Assembly: GCF_004353825.1 (NCBI RefSeq)
Contig: NZ_SMNA01000002.1
Coordinates: 248,001-312,000, forward strand
Direction of reading: 5' to 3'
Length of the DNA: 64,000 nucleotides
From: Occultella glacieicola
GTDB taxonomy: Bacteria > Actinomycetota > Actinomycetes > Actinomycetales > Beutenbergiaceae
Positions 9,422 through 17,372 of the stretch are shown here, piece by piece. The position numbers were made by a program, and so were the translations under genes. How positions within the stretch are numbered: position 1 is the stretch's first letter; every line of letters begins with the position of its first letter. The notes under the pieces are model-generated. The model was not told where the DNA came from and ran no database searches. It saw nothing but the letters and a program-made list of their open reading frames with translations.

Positions 9422-9970
9422 TCACCAGCGGTGCGCGACGTCCACGACCAGCCGGCTCAGGTCGCCGGGCCCGTCGAGGATGAACACGCGGAACGGCAGC
9501 CGGGCGCGCACACCGAGGCCGATCGTGGTCTGACCCTCGAAGCTCCCCGCGTAGGCGACCTGCCGGAACGTCGGGTAGCCGCCCACGTTGACGAGGTCCG
9601 ACTCCGAACGGGCGAGCGGGAACCGCTCGTGGCCGAAGTCGTCGTAGGCGGGCACGCGCAGGACGATCTGGAGGTCGGCGCCGCCCCGCAGCGGCACCAC
9701 CCGTCCCTCGCCGTCGGTGTACACCGTGCCGTAACGGACGTCGTAGCCCTCGATGTCGCCGTGCACGTCGAAGACGATCCGGTCGAAGCAGGCGTGCCGG
9801 CCGGTCCTGACGTTCGTGAGCCAGGAGTGGCTGGACATCGTCGCGTCGGACTCGGGTAACGAGCCCCATCGGATCCCGCAGTACGGGGCGGCGGTCGCGG
9901 CAGTCCCGGCCGGGACCAGGAGGACCGCCCCGAGGACCAGGCTGAGCAGAACTGTGATCAGGCGCTTCAT
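9422..9970 (-). CDS. Secreted AMIN-like domain protein
   Basis: This 182-residue protein starts with a Sec signal peptide (MKRLITVLLSLVLGAVLLVP, cleavage probably after ATAA near residue 27). The rest fits the actinobacterial AMIN-like family: RHACFDRIVFDVHGDIEGYDVRYG, then GADLQIVLRVPAYD, and the closing PFRVFILDGPGDLSRLVVDV. Related AMIN domains target proteins to the cell envelope by binding peptidoglycan or other glycans. No catalytic domain is attached, so the role here is unknown. It is a single gene convergent with the flavoprotein gene. Confidence 0.8.
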   Translation of the reverse strand: MKRLITVLLSLVLGAVLLVPAGTAATAAPYCGIRWGSLPESDATMSSHSWLTNVRTGRHACFDRIVFDVHGDIEGYDVRYGTVYTDGEGRVVPLRGGADLQIVLRVPAYDDFGHERFPLARSESDLVNVGGYPTFRQVAYAGSFEGQTTIGLGVRARLPFRVFILDGPGDLSRLVVDVAHRW

Positions 9971-10332
9971 GACTCTCCCCTTCGCTGTGTTCCCCCGATC
10001 GAGTTGGACCTGCGATCCGCACGCTACGCGCGGCCGGCAGCGGCCGGGAGGGGCTCGGCCATCACGGATGCATCACGGCCGGAACGTTGGGGTGCACGGC
10101 CGCATCCCGCTCGCGTGAGAGCGCGATCTCGACACGGTGCCAGAAACCGGTCACCCGTCCGCATGGCGAGACGCCGGGCGGACAGGGCGGGGTGGCGCCA
10201 GCGGGCCGGCACTACCCGGCCGGACCGCCTTTTCCCTGAAATTACACGGAATGCGCAGCCATGCAATGGCTCGGGAACGGCCCGGGCCACCTGGCGCAGG
10301 CCGTGACCTACCCGTGACCTTTCCTACGAAGG
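9971..10332. other. Intergenic region without a gene
   Basis: Between the AMIN-like gene and the importer promoter I see no reading frame with family-like sequence and no RNA gene. The ATG of the AMIN-like gene at 9970 implies its promoter lies in the first 100 bp. A short AT-richer patch at about 10230-10260 is the only compositional change. Confidence 0.5.
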
Positions 10333-10370
10333 TTGACCCCCTTCGTCGGAACGTGCTAGAAACCGCTTTC
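10333..10370 (+). promoter_or_regulatory. Promoter with overlapping LacI-type operator for the sugar importer
   Basis: TTGACC (10333-10338) and TAGAAA (10357-10362) form a sigma-70-like promoter with an 18-bp spacer. Overlapping the -10 is GAAACCGCTTTC (10359-10370), a near-perfect dyad centred on CG that fits the LacI-family operator pattern. A repressor bound here would block the operon starting at 10516. No LacI gene is present in the window, so the regulator must act from elsewhere. Confidence 0.7.
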
Positions 10371-10515
10371 AGGAGATGACTCTCCGGAGCGCAACCTGTC
10401 ACCGTCGATGGAGGTCACGCATCACCAAGACCGGCCGGCCCTCCGCCGACCGGAGCCCGACCAGCACCATCGGTCCCGCCAAGCGATCCAGATCACGTCT
10501 GCAAAGGAGCATGCG

Positions 10516-11859
10516 ATGTCCGCACGCCTGTCCCCCAAGTCCACGCCCCTGACCCGGCGCGGCTTCAACCACCTGGTCGTCGGTGCCGGCGCCGCCGGGG
10601 CCGTCGGGCTGACGGCCGCGTGCGCCGTCGAGCCGGAGGAGGTGGTGCAGGAACCGGCCGACTCGGACGAGCCCATCGAGCTGAACTTCGTGTGGTGGGG
10701 TGACGCCGGCCGCGCCGAGGTCACCGAGGCCGCGCTCGACCTGTACCGGGCCGACCACCCGAACGTCACGATCACCACCGAGTACCAGGACTCCGGGCCG
10801 TACAAGGACAAGCTCGCCACCCGGATCGCGGCCGGGGACGCACCGGACCTGATGGCCATCCGCCGCGACCAGCTCCGTGAGTACGGCGACCGCGGCGCGC
10901 TGGCGGACCTGCGGACGCTGGACGCGATGGACCTGGCCGGTCTGTCCGACCCGGTGTTGGCTCCGTGGGACGTGAACAGCCAGCTGATCGGGGTGCCCGC
11001 CGGCCTGAACACGATCGGCTTCATCATCCAGACCACCGTGCTCGAGGAGCACGGCATCGACCTGCCCGACGGCGACACCTGGACCTGGGACGACCTGGCG
11101 ACCATGGCGAACGCGATTACCGCGGCCTCCGGGGGCTCGATCTACGGCACGTGCTACGAGATGGCCACGGTCGCGAACCTGTACGTGTGGGTTCGCCAGC
11201 AGGGCGAGGACCTCTACACCGAGGACGGCCGGTTCGGCGCGAGCGAGGCCACCATCCAGAGCTGGTTCGACTTCGCCGACGAGATGCGCACGACCGGCGG
11301 CTTCCCGCCCGCGGGGTTCTTCGACGCGACCACCAGCGCCGCCGAGGCGTCCTACATCGCGCAGGGCCGGGTCGCCTCCCAGATCATCCCGACGAACAAC
11401 TTCAAGAGTTACAACGAGGCCTGCGGCGGCACCCTCGCCCTGCTCCGGATCCCCGGCGAGTCCACGGCCACCCGACGCGGGCAGTCGATCGACTGCCCGC
11501 ACTTGTGGTCGATCTCGTCACAGTCGGCCCACCAGGCCCAGGCCGCGGAGCTGCTCAGCTTCCTCACGAACGAGTTGTCGGCCTGGGAGGCCATGGGCAC
11601 CACCCGGGGCGTCCCGCCGAACTCCGAGGTGGCCGAGGGTCTGGTGCCGAACCTGGAGGAGGACGACGTGACCGCGACCGAGTACATCCTCGGCCTCCAG
11701 GCCGAGGACCTGCCACCGGCGTTCGCCGACCCGGTCGGGGCCACCGAGATCCAGTCCAAGCTGGCCGACGTCGCCGTCGAGGTGGAGTTCGCCCGGATCA
11801 CCAGCGCGGACGCCGCCGCCCAACTCGTGGCCACGGCCAACGACGTGCTGGCGGACTGA
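10516..11859 (+). CDS. Carbohydrate ABC transporter substrate-binding lipoprotein
   Basis: This 447-residue extracellular solute-binding protein starts with a Tat-like TRRGF motif (R14-R15) and a lipobox LTAAC with Cys36, so it should be exported folded and anchored to the outer membrane face. The mature part reads as SBP family 1: ELNFVWWGDAGR, YRADHPNVTITTEYQD, LATRIAAGDAPDLMAI and later WTWDDLATMANAI. The ATG at 10516 is preceded by GGAG; an ATG at 10408 is in frame but lacks a ribosome-binding site. It is the first gene of an importer operon with two permeases. The sugar is unknown; such proteins take di- and oligosaccharides. Confidence 0.93.
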   Translation: MSARLSPKSTPLTRRGFNHLVVGAGAAGAVGLTAACAVEPEEVVQEPADSDEPIELNFVWWGDAGRAEVTEAALDLYRADHPNVTITTEYQDSGPYKDKLATRIAAGDAPDLMAIRRDQLREYGDRGALADLRTLDAMDLAGLSDPVLAPWDVNSQLIGVPAGLNTIGFIIQTTVLEEHGIDLPDGDTWTWDDLATMANAITAASGGSIYGTCYEMATVANLYVWVRQQGEDLYTEDGRFGASEATIQSWFDFADEMRTTGGFPPAGFFDATTSAAEASYIAQGRVASQIIPTNNFKSYNEACGGTLALLRIPGESTATRRGQSIDCPHLWSISSQSAHQAQAAELLSFLTNELSAWEAMGTTRGVPPNSEVAEGLVPNLEEDDVTATEYILGLQAEDLPPAFADPVGATEIQSKLADVAVEVEFARITSADAAAQLVATANDVLAD

Positions 11860-11871
11860 GTCCCCCGAGCC

Positions 11872-12828
11872 ATGAGCACCTCCGTCGCACCTTCGGCCAC
11901 CGCCGCCCCGACCCCCGCCGCCGCGCGGGGGTCCGGGGCGCCCGGCCGAGGCACACCCCGCCGTCGCAACGAGAAGGCCGCGTACCTCTTCCTGCTGCCC
12001 TGGTTCGTGGGGCTGCTGTTCACGCTCATCCCGTTCGGGGCGTCGCTGTACCTGGCCTTCACCGACTACAACCTGATCAACAACCCGAACTGGATCGGGT
12101 TCGAGAACTTCCAGGAGATGCTCACCGACGAGGACCTGCTCCAGGCCCTGAAGGTGACCGGGATCTACACGTTCGTCGGGGTGCCGCTCTCGCTGCTCGC
12201 CGCGCTCGGGGTGGCCCTCGCGCTGAACAAGGGCATCAAGGGACTGCGGTACTACCGGGCCGTGTACTACCTGCCCTCGCTGCTCGGCGGCTCCGTCGCG
12301 ATCGTGATGCTCTGGCGCTACATCTTCGGCAACGAGGGCATCGTCAACGCGGTCCTCGGGGTGTTCGGGATCGACGGCCCGAGCTGGGTCTCCGACCCGC
12401 AATACGCGCTGAGCGTGCTGATCTCGCTGCATGTGTGGACGTTCGGCTCACCGATGGTGATCTTCCTGGCCGGCCTGCGGCAGATCCCAATCATGTACTA
12501 CGAGGCGGCCTCCATCGACGGGGCGAGCCGGTGGCGCCAGTTCGTGTCGATCACGATGCCGCTGCTCAGCCCGATCCTGTTCTTCAACCTGGTGCTCGCC
12601 CTGATCGGGTCGCTGCAGACGTTCACGCAGGGCTACATCCTCTCCGGCGGCACAGGCGGCCCGTCCGGCTCGACGCTGTTCTACAACCTGTACCTGTACA
12701 TCGAGGGCTTCCAACGGTTCGACATGGGCTACGCCTCCGCGCTCGCCTGGCTGCTGCTGGTGATCGTGGCCATGTTCACCGCCGCGAACTTCCTGATGTC
12801 CAGGTTCTGGGTCTTCTACGACAACTAA
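11872..12828 (+). CDS. Sugar ABC transporter permease (MalF-like)
   Basis: This 318-residue protein has six predicted membrane helices and a Pro/Ala-rich cytoplasmic N-terminus of about 40 residues. The family 1 pattern is clear: YLFLLPWFVGLLFTLIPFG, FTDYNLINNPNWIGFENFQE, YYLPSLLGGSVAIVMLW and the EAA loop YYEAASIDGASRWRQFVSIT, which contacts the ATPase. It starts 12 nt after the binding protein gene and is followed by a second permease after 13 nt. It forms the channel together with the next gene product. Confidence 0.94.
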   Translation: MSTSVAPSATAAPTPAAARGSGAPGRGTPRRRNEKAAYLFLLPWFVGLLFTLIPFGASLYLAFTDYNLINNPNWIGFENFQEMLTDEDLLQALKVTGIYTFVGVPLSLLAALGVALALNKGIKGLRYYRAVYYLPSLLGGSVAIVMLWRYIFGNEGIVNAVLGVFGIDGPSWVSDPQYALSVLISLHVWTFGSPMVIFLAGLRQIPIMYYEAASIDGASRWRQFVSITMPLLSPILFFNLVLALIGSLQTFTQGYILSGGTGGPSGSTLFYNLYLYIEGFQRFDMGYASALAWLLLVIVAMFTAANFLMSRFWVFYDN

Positions 12829-12841
12829 GGGCACTCATTCG

Positions 12842-13750
12842 ATGGCACTCATGACCCAGATCCGCCAGCGCTCACGGGCGATCGCCGAGGACTCCGAGGA
12901 CAGCTACTTCGAGAAACTCGGCAGCAACAGCCGCACCCGGTTCCTGCGGCACGTGATCCTGTGCGCCGTCGGCGCGATCATGCTCTACCCGCTGCTGTGG
13001 ATGCTGGCCAGCTCGTTCAAGCCCAGTTCCGAGGTGTTCGCCGACCTGTCCCTGTGGCCCTCGGAGTGGGACCTCACCAACTACACCGAGGGCTGGAACG
13101 CCCTGAACCACCCGTTCCACCTGTACCTGTGGAACTCCTTCGTGGTGGTCGCCCTCACCATCGTCGGAAACCTGGCGTCCTGCTCGCTGGCCGCCTACGC
13201 GTTCGCCCGGATGCAGTTCTTCGGCAAGAAGCCGCTGTTCGCGCTCATGCTCGGCACCCTCATGCTGCCCGGACACGTGCTGCTGATCCCCCAGTACGTG
13301 ATCTTCAACCTGCTCGGCTGGATGAACACCTACCTGCCCCTGGTGGTGCCGAACTTCCTGGCCACGAACGCGTTCTTCATCTTCCTGATGGTGCAGTTCA
13401 TGCGAGCGCTGCCGAGCGAACTGGACGACGCGGCCCGCATCGACGGGTGCGGCCCGTTCCGCACGTTCTTCCGGGTGATCCTGCCGCTGTGCGTCCCGGC
13501 ACTGGCCACGACCGCGATCTTCACGTTCATCTCGACCTGGAACGAGTTCTTCGGGCCGCTGCTCTACCTGACCGACAGCGCGCTGTACACCGTGCCGCTG
13601 GCGCTGCGCCAGTTCATGGACTCCGAGGGGCAGAGCGCCTGGGGTCCGATGTTCGCGATGTCGGTGGTGTCGCTGGCGCCGATCATCGGGTTCTTCATCG
13701 CCGGCCAGAAATACCTGATCAAGGGCATCGCCACCACCGGGCTCAAGTGA
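12842..13750 (+). CDS. Carbohydrate ABC transporter permease (MalG-like)
   Basis: This 302-residue permease carries the MalG-class features: HVILCAVGAIMLYPLLWMLA, SSFKPSSEVF, LWPSEWDLTNY, and the EAA loop ELDDAARIDGCGPFRTFFRV. It ends with KYLIKGIATTGLK, a usual ending for this class. It pairs with the permease just upstream. No MalK-like ATPase follows in the operon; in Actinobacteria such importers commonly share one distant ATPase (MsiK), which is the likely case here. Confidence 0.94.
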   Translation: MALMTQIRQRSRAIAEDSEDSYFEKLGSNSRTRFLRHVILCAVGAIMLYPLLWMLASSFKPSSEVFADLSLWPSEWDLTNYTEGWNALNHPFHLYLWNSFVVVALTIVGNLASCSLAAYAFARMQFFGKKPLFALMLGTLMLPGHVLLIPQYVIFNLLGWMNTYLPLVVPNFLATNAFFIFLMVQFMRALPSELDDAARIDGCGPFRTFFRVILPLCVPALATTAIFTFISTWNEFFGPLLYLTDSALYTVPLALRQFMDSEGQSAWGPMFAMSVVSLAPIIGFFIAGQKYLIKGIATTGLK

Positions 13751-13815
13751 GGTCAGGTCCGGGCGTTAGCATGCGCTAGGTAGAAGGACCCGGCGGCACA
13801 AGGAGCAGAATCCAG

Positions 13816-14589
13816 ATGACGGCACGCTCGACCCTGTTGGCACGCGACCTCTGGGGCGGCTACCCCGAGAACGAGGTGCTCCGGGGCGTCAACCTGACCG
13901 TCACCGCCGGCGATGCACCGGTGGGCATCGTGGGCCCGTCCGGGATGGGCAAGACCACGCTGGTCCGGTTCCTGCGCGGGACGCTGCGACCCAGCCGCGG
14001 GACCGTCACCTACAACGGCTGGAACACCGCCAAGATGCCCCGCCGGGATGCCAAGGCGTTCAAGGCCGAGGTGCGGTTCATGTCCCAGGACTCCCTGACC
14101 ATCACCGACCCGCAGCTGACCGTGACCCGCTACCTCAAGAGCGCACTCGCCGAGGCGCGCAAGGGTGGGCGCACCCACGCGACCTCGATCGAGGAACTGC
14201 TGGACGCCGTCGCCCTCGAGGAGCGTTACGCCAAGCGGAACATGCTCACCCTCTCCGGCGGCGAGCGGCAGCGGGTGGCCCTCTCGGTGGCGCTGGCGAC
14301 GCGGCCCGAGATCCTCGTTCTCGACGAGCCGTTCACCGCCGTCGACCCGCAGGCCCGTGGCGCCATGGCGCGACGCCTGACCGCGCTCACCGGCCGGCTC
14401 GGCACCGCCGTGGTGCTGGTCTCCCACGACCTCGAACTGGTCGAGCGGATGTGCCGCACCGTCCACTTCCTCGCCGACGGAACGTTCGTCTCCTCCGGCC
14501 CGCTCGGGGAGATGCTCGCCAAGGCCGAGCACGAGGCGATCCGGGAGATCGCCGAGGCGGCACCGCTCGCGGTCCAGCGCTTCCGCTGA
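13816..14589 (+). CDS. ABC transporter ATP-binding protein
   Basis: This 257-residue ATPase has Walker A GPSGMGKTT (about 40-48), Q-loop FMSQDSLTI, signature LSGGERQRVALS and Walker B ILVLDEPFTAVD with the H-loop VSHDLELVE. It ends without the 120-residue TOBE domain that sugar-importer ATPases of the MalK/MsiK type carry; the form is closer to the DppD/DppF or NikE type. AAGGAGCAG lies before the ATG. It starts 65 bp after the importer operon and may have its own promoter. No permease of its own lies next to it, so its partner is unknown. Confidence 0.88.
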   Translation: MTARSTLLARDLWGGYPENEVLRGVNLTVTAGDAPVGIVGPSGMGKTTLVRFLRGTLRPSRGTVTYNGWNTAKMPRRDAKAFKAEVRFMSQDSLTITDPQLTVTRYLKSALAEARKGGRTHATSIEELLDAVALEERYAKRNMLTLSGGERQRVALSVALATRPEILVLDEPFTAVDPQARGAMARRLTALTGRLGTAVVLVSHDLELVERMCRTVHFLADGTFVSSGPLGEMLAKAEHEAIREIAEAAPLAVQRFR

Positions 14590-14650
14590 AGCGCCAGACG
14601 GCGCAACCCGCGCGGCGTCACCTTCCGAAGCCGCTTCCGCGGAAGCGCCC
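14580..14650. repeat. Palindromic repeat CTTCCGC(T/G)GAAGCGCC, copies 1 and 2 of 3
   Basis: Copy 1 (CTTCCGCTGAAGCGCC, 14580-14595) covers the stop codon of the ABC ATPase. Copy 2 (14634-14649) contains the perfect 14-bp palindrome GCTTCCGCGGAAGC (14633-14646). Copy 3 lies in the arsR-like coding sequence at 15144-15159. The last two share the 17-mer CTTCCGCGGAAGCGCCC. Copy 1 can fold into a 7-bp hairpin and could act as a weak terminator. Confidence 0.75.
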
Positions 14651-14747
14651 ACCCCGGCGAGAGTGCGCAAGTGGCGACCACCTCAGCACTCTCACGGAGC
14701 GTGATCCGGTCGCGGTCGACGAGCGCCTGATCTAATTTGAGTGTTGC

Positions 14748-14773
14748 CTTATATAAGTAGCCTCTTCTAAAGT
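14748..14773 (+). promoter_or_regulatory. Operator-like palindrome and -10 box before the ArsR gene
   Basis: CTTATATAAG (14748-14757) is a perfect 10-bp palindrome in an unusually AT-rich stretch. TAAAGT (14768-14773) fits the TAnnnT -10 pattern and ends 6 nt before the ATG at 14780, so the transcript is probably leaderless. The palindrome lies where an autorepressing ArsR dimer would bind. Confidence 0.6.
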
Positions 14774-14779
14774 AGCCCC

Positions 14780-15187
14780 ATGCACGCGTTCGACATCCTC
14801 GGTGACCCCGTCCGCCGTCGGATCCTCGAGCTGCTCGCCGCCGGCGAGCGGGCCTCGGGTGCGATCTCAGTCGTGATCACCGAGGAGTTCGGCATCAGCC
14901 AGCCGGCGGTCTCCCAACACCTGCGGGTGCTGCGGGACGCCGGCTTCGCGACGGTGCGCCCCGAGGGCACCCGCCGCATCTACGCCGTGGCCGAGGAGCC
15001 GTTGCGCGAGGTCGATGCCTGGCTGGAGACGTTCCGAGCCACCTGGCAGCCCCGGCTCGACGCCCTCGGCACCGAGATCGCCCGCGGCAACCGCGCGCGC
15101 CGTATCCGCGCCACCAGCAACACCTCCACCACCAGGACGGGCACTTCCGCGGAAGCGCCCGTCTCTCCCACCGAGGAGTCATCATGA
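14780..15187 (+). CDS. ArsR family winged-helix regulator
   Basis: This 135-residue protein has the ArsR fold in its first 95 residues: ILGDPVRRRILELLAAGERA, the recognition helix FGISQPAVSQHLRVLRDAGF and wing VRPEGTRRIYAV. The metal-binding ELCVCDL motif of ArsR/SmtB is absent, so it is of the non-metal type usually paired with SRPBCC proteins. The last 35 residues are a Ser/Thr-rich, probably disordered tail that contains repeat copy 3. Its stop overlaps the next gene's ATG (ATGA). It probably represses its own two-gene operon. Confidence 0.92.
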   Translation: MHAFDILGDPVRRRILELLAAGERASGAISVVITEEFGISQPAVSQHLRVLRDAGFATVRPEGTRRIYAVAEEPLREVDAWLETFRATWQPRLDALGTEIARGNRARRIRATSNTSTTRTGTSAEAPVSPTEESS

Positions 15188-15816
15188 CCGAGTCGACCGA
15201 CACCACCACCCGCCTGCTCGGAACCGTCGAGCGCGACGGCCGAGAGGCACGCGTGGCGACCGTGTCCAAGACCTACCCGACCACGTCGGAGGACCTGTGG
15301 CATGCCGTCACGACCCCCGAGCGTCTCGCCCGCTGGCTCGCGCCCGTCAGTGGCGACCTGATCATCGGCGGTCGCTTCCAGGTCGAGAACAACGCCGGTG
15401 GCACCGTGCTGACGTGTGACGCCCCTCGGGAGTTCACGGCCACCTGGGAGTACGGCGAGGAGGTCTCCTGGCTCACCGTCCGGATCTCCGACGACGGCGA
15501 GGACACTGCCCGCCTCGAGCTCGAGCACACCGCGTTCGTCGCCGACGAGTGGTGGTCGCAGTTCGGTCCCGGCGCCACCGGCGTGGGCTGGGACCTCGGG
15601 CTGTACGGGCTCGAGCTGCACCTGGCGAACCCGGACGTCGAACGCCCCGAGGACCAGAACGCCTGGGTCGCCTCAGACGAGGGCAAGGACTTCGTGACGG
15701 CCAGCAGTGAGGCATGGGCGCGGGTGAGCGTCGCCGCGGGCACCCCGGCCGACGAGGCCACCGCGGCTGCGCTGCGCACCACCGCGTTCTACACGGAGCT
15801 GCCCACGGAGGGTTGA
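15184..15816 (+). CDS. SRPBCC (AHSA1-like) domain protein
   Basis: This 210-residue protein has the START/AHSA1 helix-grip pattern: VSKTYPTTSEDLWHAVTTPE, RLARWLAPVSGDLIIGGRF, then CDAPREFTATWEYGEEVSWL and LELEHTAFV with a late helix GWDLGLYGLELHL. Such proteins bind hydrophobic ligands in a deep cavity. The pairing with an ArsR regulator in a 4-nt overlapping operon is very common in Actinobacteria. The ligand and the biological role are not known. Confidence 0.9.
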   Translation: MTESTDTTTRLLGTVERDGREARVATVSKTYPTTSEDLWHAVTTPERLARWLAPVSGDLIIGGRFQVENNAGGTVLTCDAPREFTATWEYGEEVSWLTVRISDDGEDTARLELEHTAFVADEWWSQFGPGATGVGWDLGLYGLELHLANPDVERPEDQNAWVASDEGKDFVTASSEAWARVSVAAGTPADEATAAALRTTAFYTELPTEG

Positions 15817-15919
15817 CCGAGGCGGCAGCGACCTGCACCAACCGAGCCGCGGACGAGAACTGTCCGGATTCGGTGTTAGGTTCGGCCGGCAACGATGGCA
15901 ACGGATGTCAGGAGCGGTC

Positions 15920-16702
15920 ATGGCAGAGGAATTCCATCGGACGGCGAAGTTCCACGGAGCCAGCTTCCGGGCGTCGGACCTGTACGGGCTGACGGTCCGG
16001 GACAGCGACCTACGAGACGCCAGGATCGCCAGCAGTTGGGTCGACGGGATGCGGGTCACCGGGTTCGACGGCGCGGCCGGCGCCCTCTACGTCGACGACG
16101 TCGAGGTGAGCGACTACGTCGCAGCGGAGTTGGACCGCCGTCACCCCGAACGAGTGCAACTGCGCGCCGTCAGGACTCTCGGCGACCATCGCGCCATGTG
16201 GGAGACATCGAAGGGGCTGTGGGCCCGGAGCAAGGAGCGGGCGGAGGCCCTCCCGGAATCGGCCCGCAACGAACGGGTCGACGGCGAGTGGTCGTTCGTG
16301 GAGACGCTGCGCCACCTGATCTTCGGCATCGACAGCTGGGTCGGCGTGATGCTCACGGACCCGCCGGCGCCCTATCACCGACTCGGCCTCCCCCCGACCG
16401 ACTTCTCCGACGAGGACACCGTCACGCTCGGTCTCGACCGCGGGGCCCGACCCGACTACGCCGAGGTCGTCCGAGCGCTCGACTCGCAGTGGGCGCGCGT
16501 CGATGCCGTGTTGGCCGAGCTGACCGATGCCGACCTCGAGCAGTTGCGCACGGGCAGCCTCGGGGTCGGCGAGGAGCCCGAGACGGTTCCCGTGTCCCAC
16601 TGCCTGGGCGTCGTCCTGCGAGAGCACACCGAGCATCGGCGCTTCGCCGAGCGGGACCTGACCACCCTCACCACCGCCGCCGAGGAGGGCACCACCCGCT
16701 GA
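15920..16702 (+). CDS. DinB family protein with pentapeptide-like N-terminus
   Basis: This 260-residue protein has two parts. Residues 1-50 contain pentapeptide-like repeats (AKFHGASFRASDLYGLTVRD, then SDLRDARI), which form a short beta-helix in known proteins. The rest is a DinB-like four-helix bundle (ERVDGEWSFVETLRHLIFG, then HRRFAERDL) with His residues in positions used for metal in that superfamily. DinB-fold proteins include mycothiol-dependent enzymes and many of unknown role. The ATG at 15920 is chosen because AGGAG precedes it at 7 nt; the ATG at 15905 overlaps that site. Confidence 0.85.
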   Translation: MAEEFHRTAKFHGASFRASDLYGLTVRDSDLRDARIASSWVDGMRVTGFDGAAGALYVDDVEVSDYVAAELDRRHPERVQLRAVRTLGDHRAMWETSKGLWARSKERAEALPESARNERVDGEWSFVETLRHLIFGIDSWVGVMLTDPPAPYHRLGLPPTDFSDEDTVTLGLDRGARPDYAEVVRALDSQWARVDAVLAELTDADLEQLRTGSLGVGEEPETVPVSHCLGVVLREHTEHRRFAERDLTTLTTAAEEGTTR

Positions 16703-16720
16703 GTCCGGAGACGGCTACCC

Positions 16721-16742
16721 GACCGCGCGGGAGCACGCGGTC
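16721..16742. terminator. Hairpin between convergent genes
   Basis: GACCGCG (16721-16727) and CGCGGTC (16736-16742) form a 7-bp stem with an 8-nt loop between the DinB-like gene and the zinc-ribbon gene, overlapping the latter's stop codon. It is short, so the call is tentative. Confidence 0.45.
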
Positions 16743-17085
16743 AGTCGAACAACTCGCTCAGCCAACTCTCCCGGCGCCTCCGGGGCCGCCGCCCGTCTCG
16801 GTCGTGGCCGTGGCGCCACGCGTCCTCCGGCGAGGGCGCGGACGGCGCCGAGTAGCCCCGGTACCCGCGATCCTGCACGGGCGCGTTGCCATAGGCCGGC
16901 CGCGGTGGGAGCGTGTGTGCGGGCGCGGGCGGGCGCGCAGGACCCGGCTCGGTCATGGAGCGCTCGATGATCTTGTCGAGCTCACCACGGTCGAGCCACA
17001 CACCCCGGCACTGCGGGCAGTAGTCGATCTCGATACCGCTCCTGTCGCTCATCACCAGGATCGAACCGTCGGTCGGGCATTTCAT
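16741..17085 (-). CDS. Zinc-ribbon (zf-TFIIB) domain protein
   Basis: This 114-residue protein has one TFIIB-like zinc ribbon in its first 45 residues: MKCPTDGSILVM, then IDYCPQCRGVWLDRGELDKI (Cys3, Cys23, Cys26). The rest is a low-complexity Pro/Arg/Tyr-rich linker ending in RRRESWLSELFD, a pattern shared by many small actinobacterial members. The ATG at 17085 is chosen because AGGAGG lies 7 nt upstream; the ATG at 17091 would be too close. The function is unknown. Confidence 0.88.
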   Translation of the reverse strand: MKCPTDGSILVMSDRSGIEIDYCPQCRGVWLDRGELDKIIERSMTEPGPARPPAPAHTLPPRPAYGNAPVQDRGYRGYSAPSAPSPEDAWRHGHDRDGRRPRRRRESWLSELFD

Positions 17086-17254
17086 GGGCATTCCTCCTCG
17101 TCTCTACCGGTACTCAACGCCCGGCAGGGCCGTGGGGTTCCGGACGCGAAAGGACCAGCGGGTGGCGGCAAGCGTGCGCATCACCGCGATGCCACCGTCG
17201 GACGACGTCGGCTCGCGCCATCACCCGCTCAGCCATGAACGACAGCTCTGGCTG

Positions 17255-17302
17255 GGTCAGGGTCGCGATCGATCAGGCTCGCGATCGGTCAGGGTCGCGA
17301 TC
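17255..17302. repeat. Three tandem 16-bp repeats
   Basis: GGTCAGGGTCGCGATC occurs at 17255-17270 and 17287-17302, with the variant GATCAGGCTCGCGATC between them at 17271-17286. They lie in the 287-bp non-coding stretch between the zinc-ribbon gene and the downstream end of the mmsA-like gene. Each unit contains GATC-ending palindromic pieces (CGATCG junctions). No spacers exist, so this is not CRISPR. Confidence 0.85.
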
Positions 17303-17372
17303 TCGGTCGGTGCTCGCCGAGTTGCGCGCCGAGTGGATCTCCATCGGATCGGAGGCCGCACCCCCCTCATGC

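Noticed and set aside
17255-17302. CRISPR-like array
   Set aside because: The units are directly joined without spacers and only 16 bp long, and no cas gene is near.
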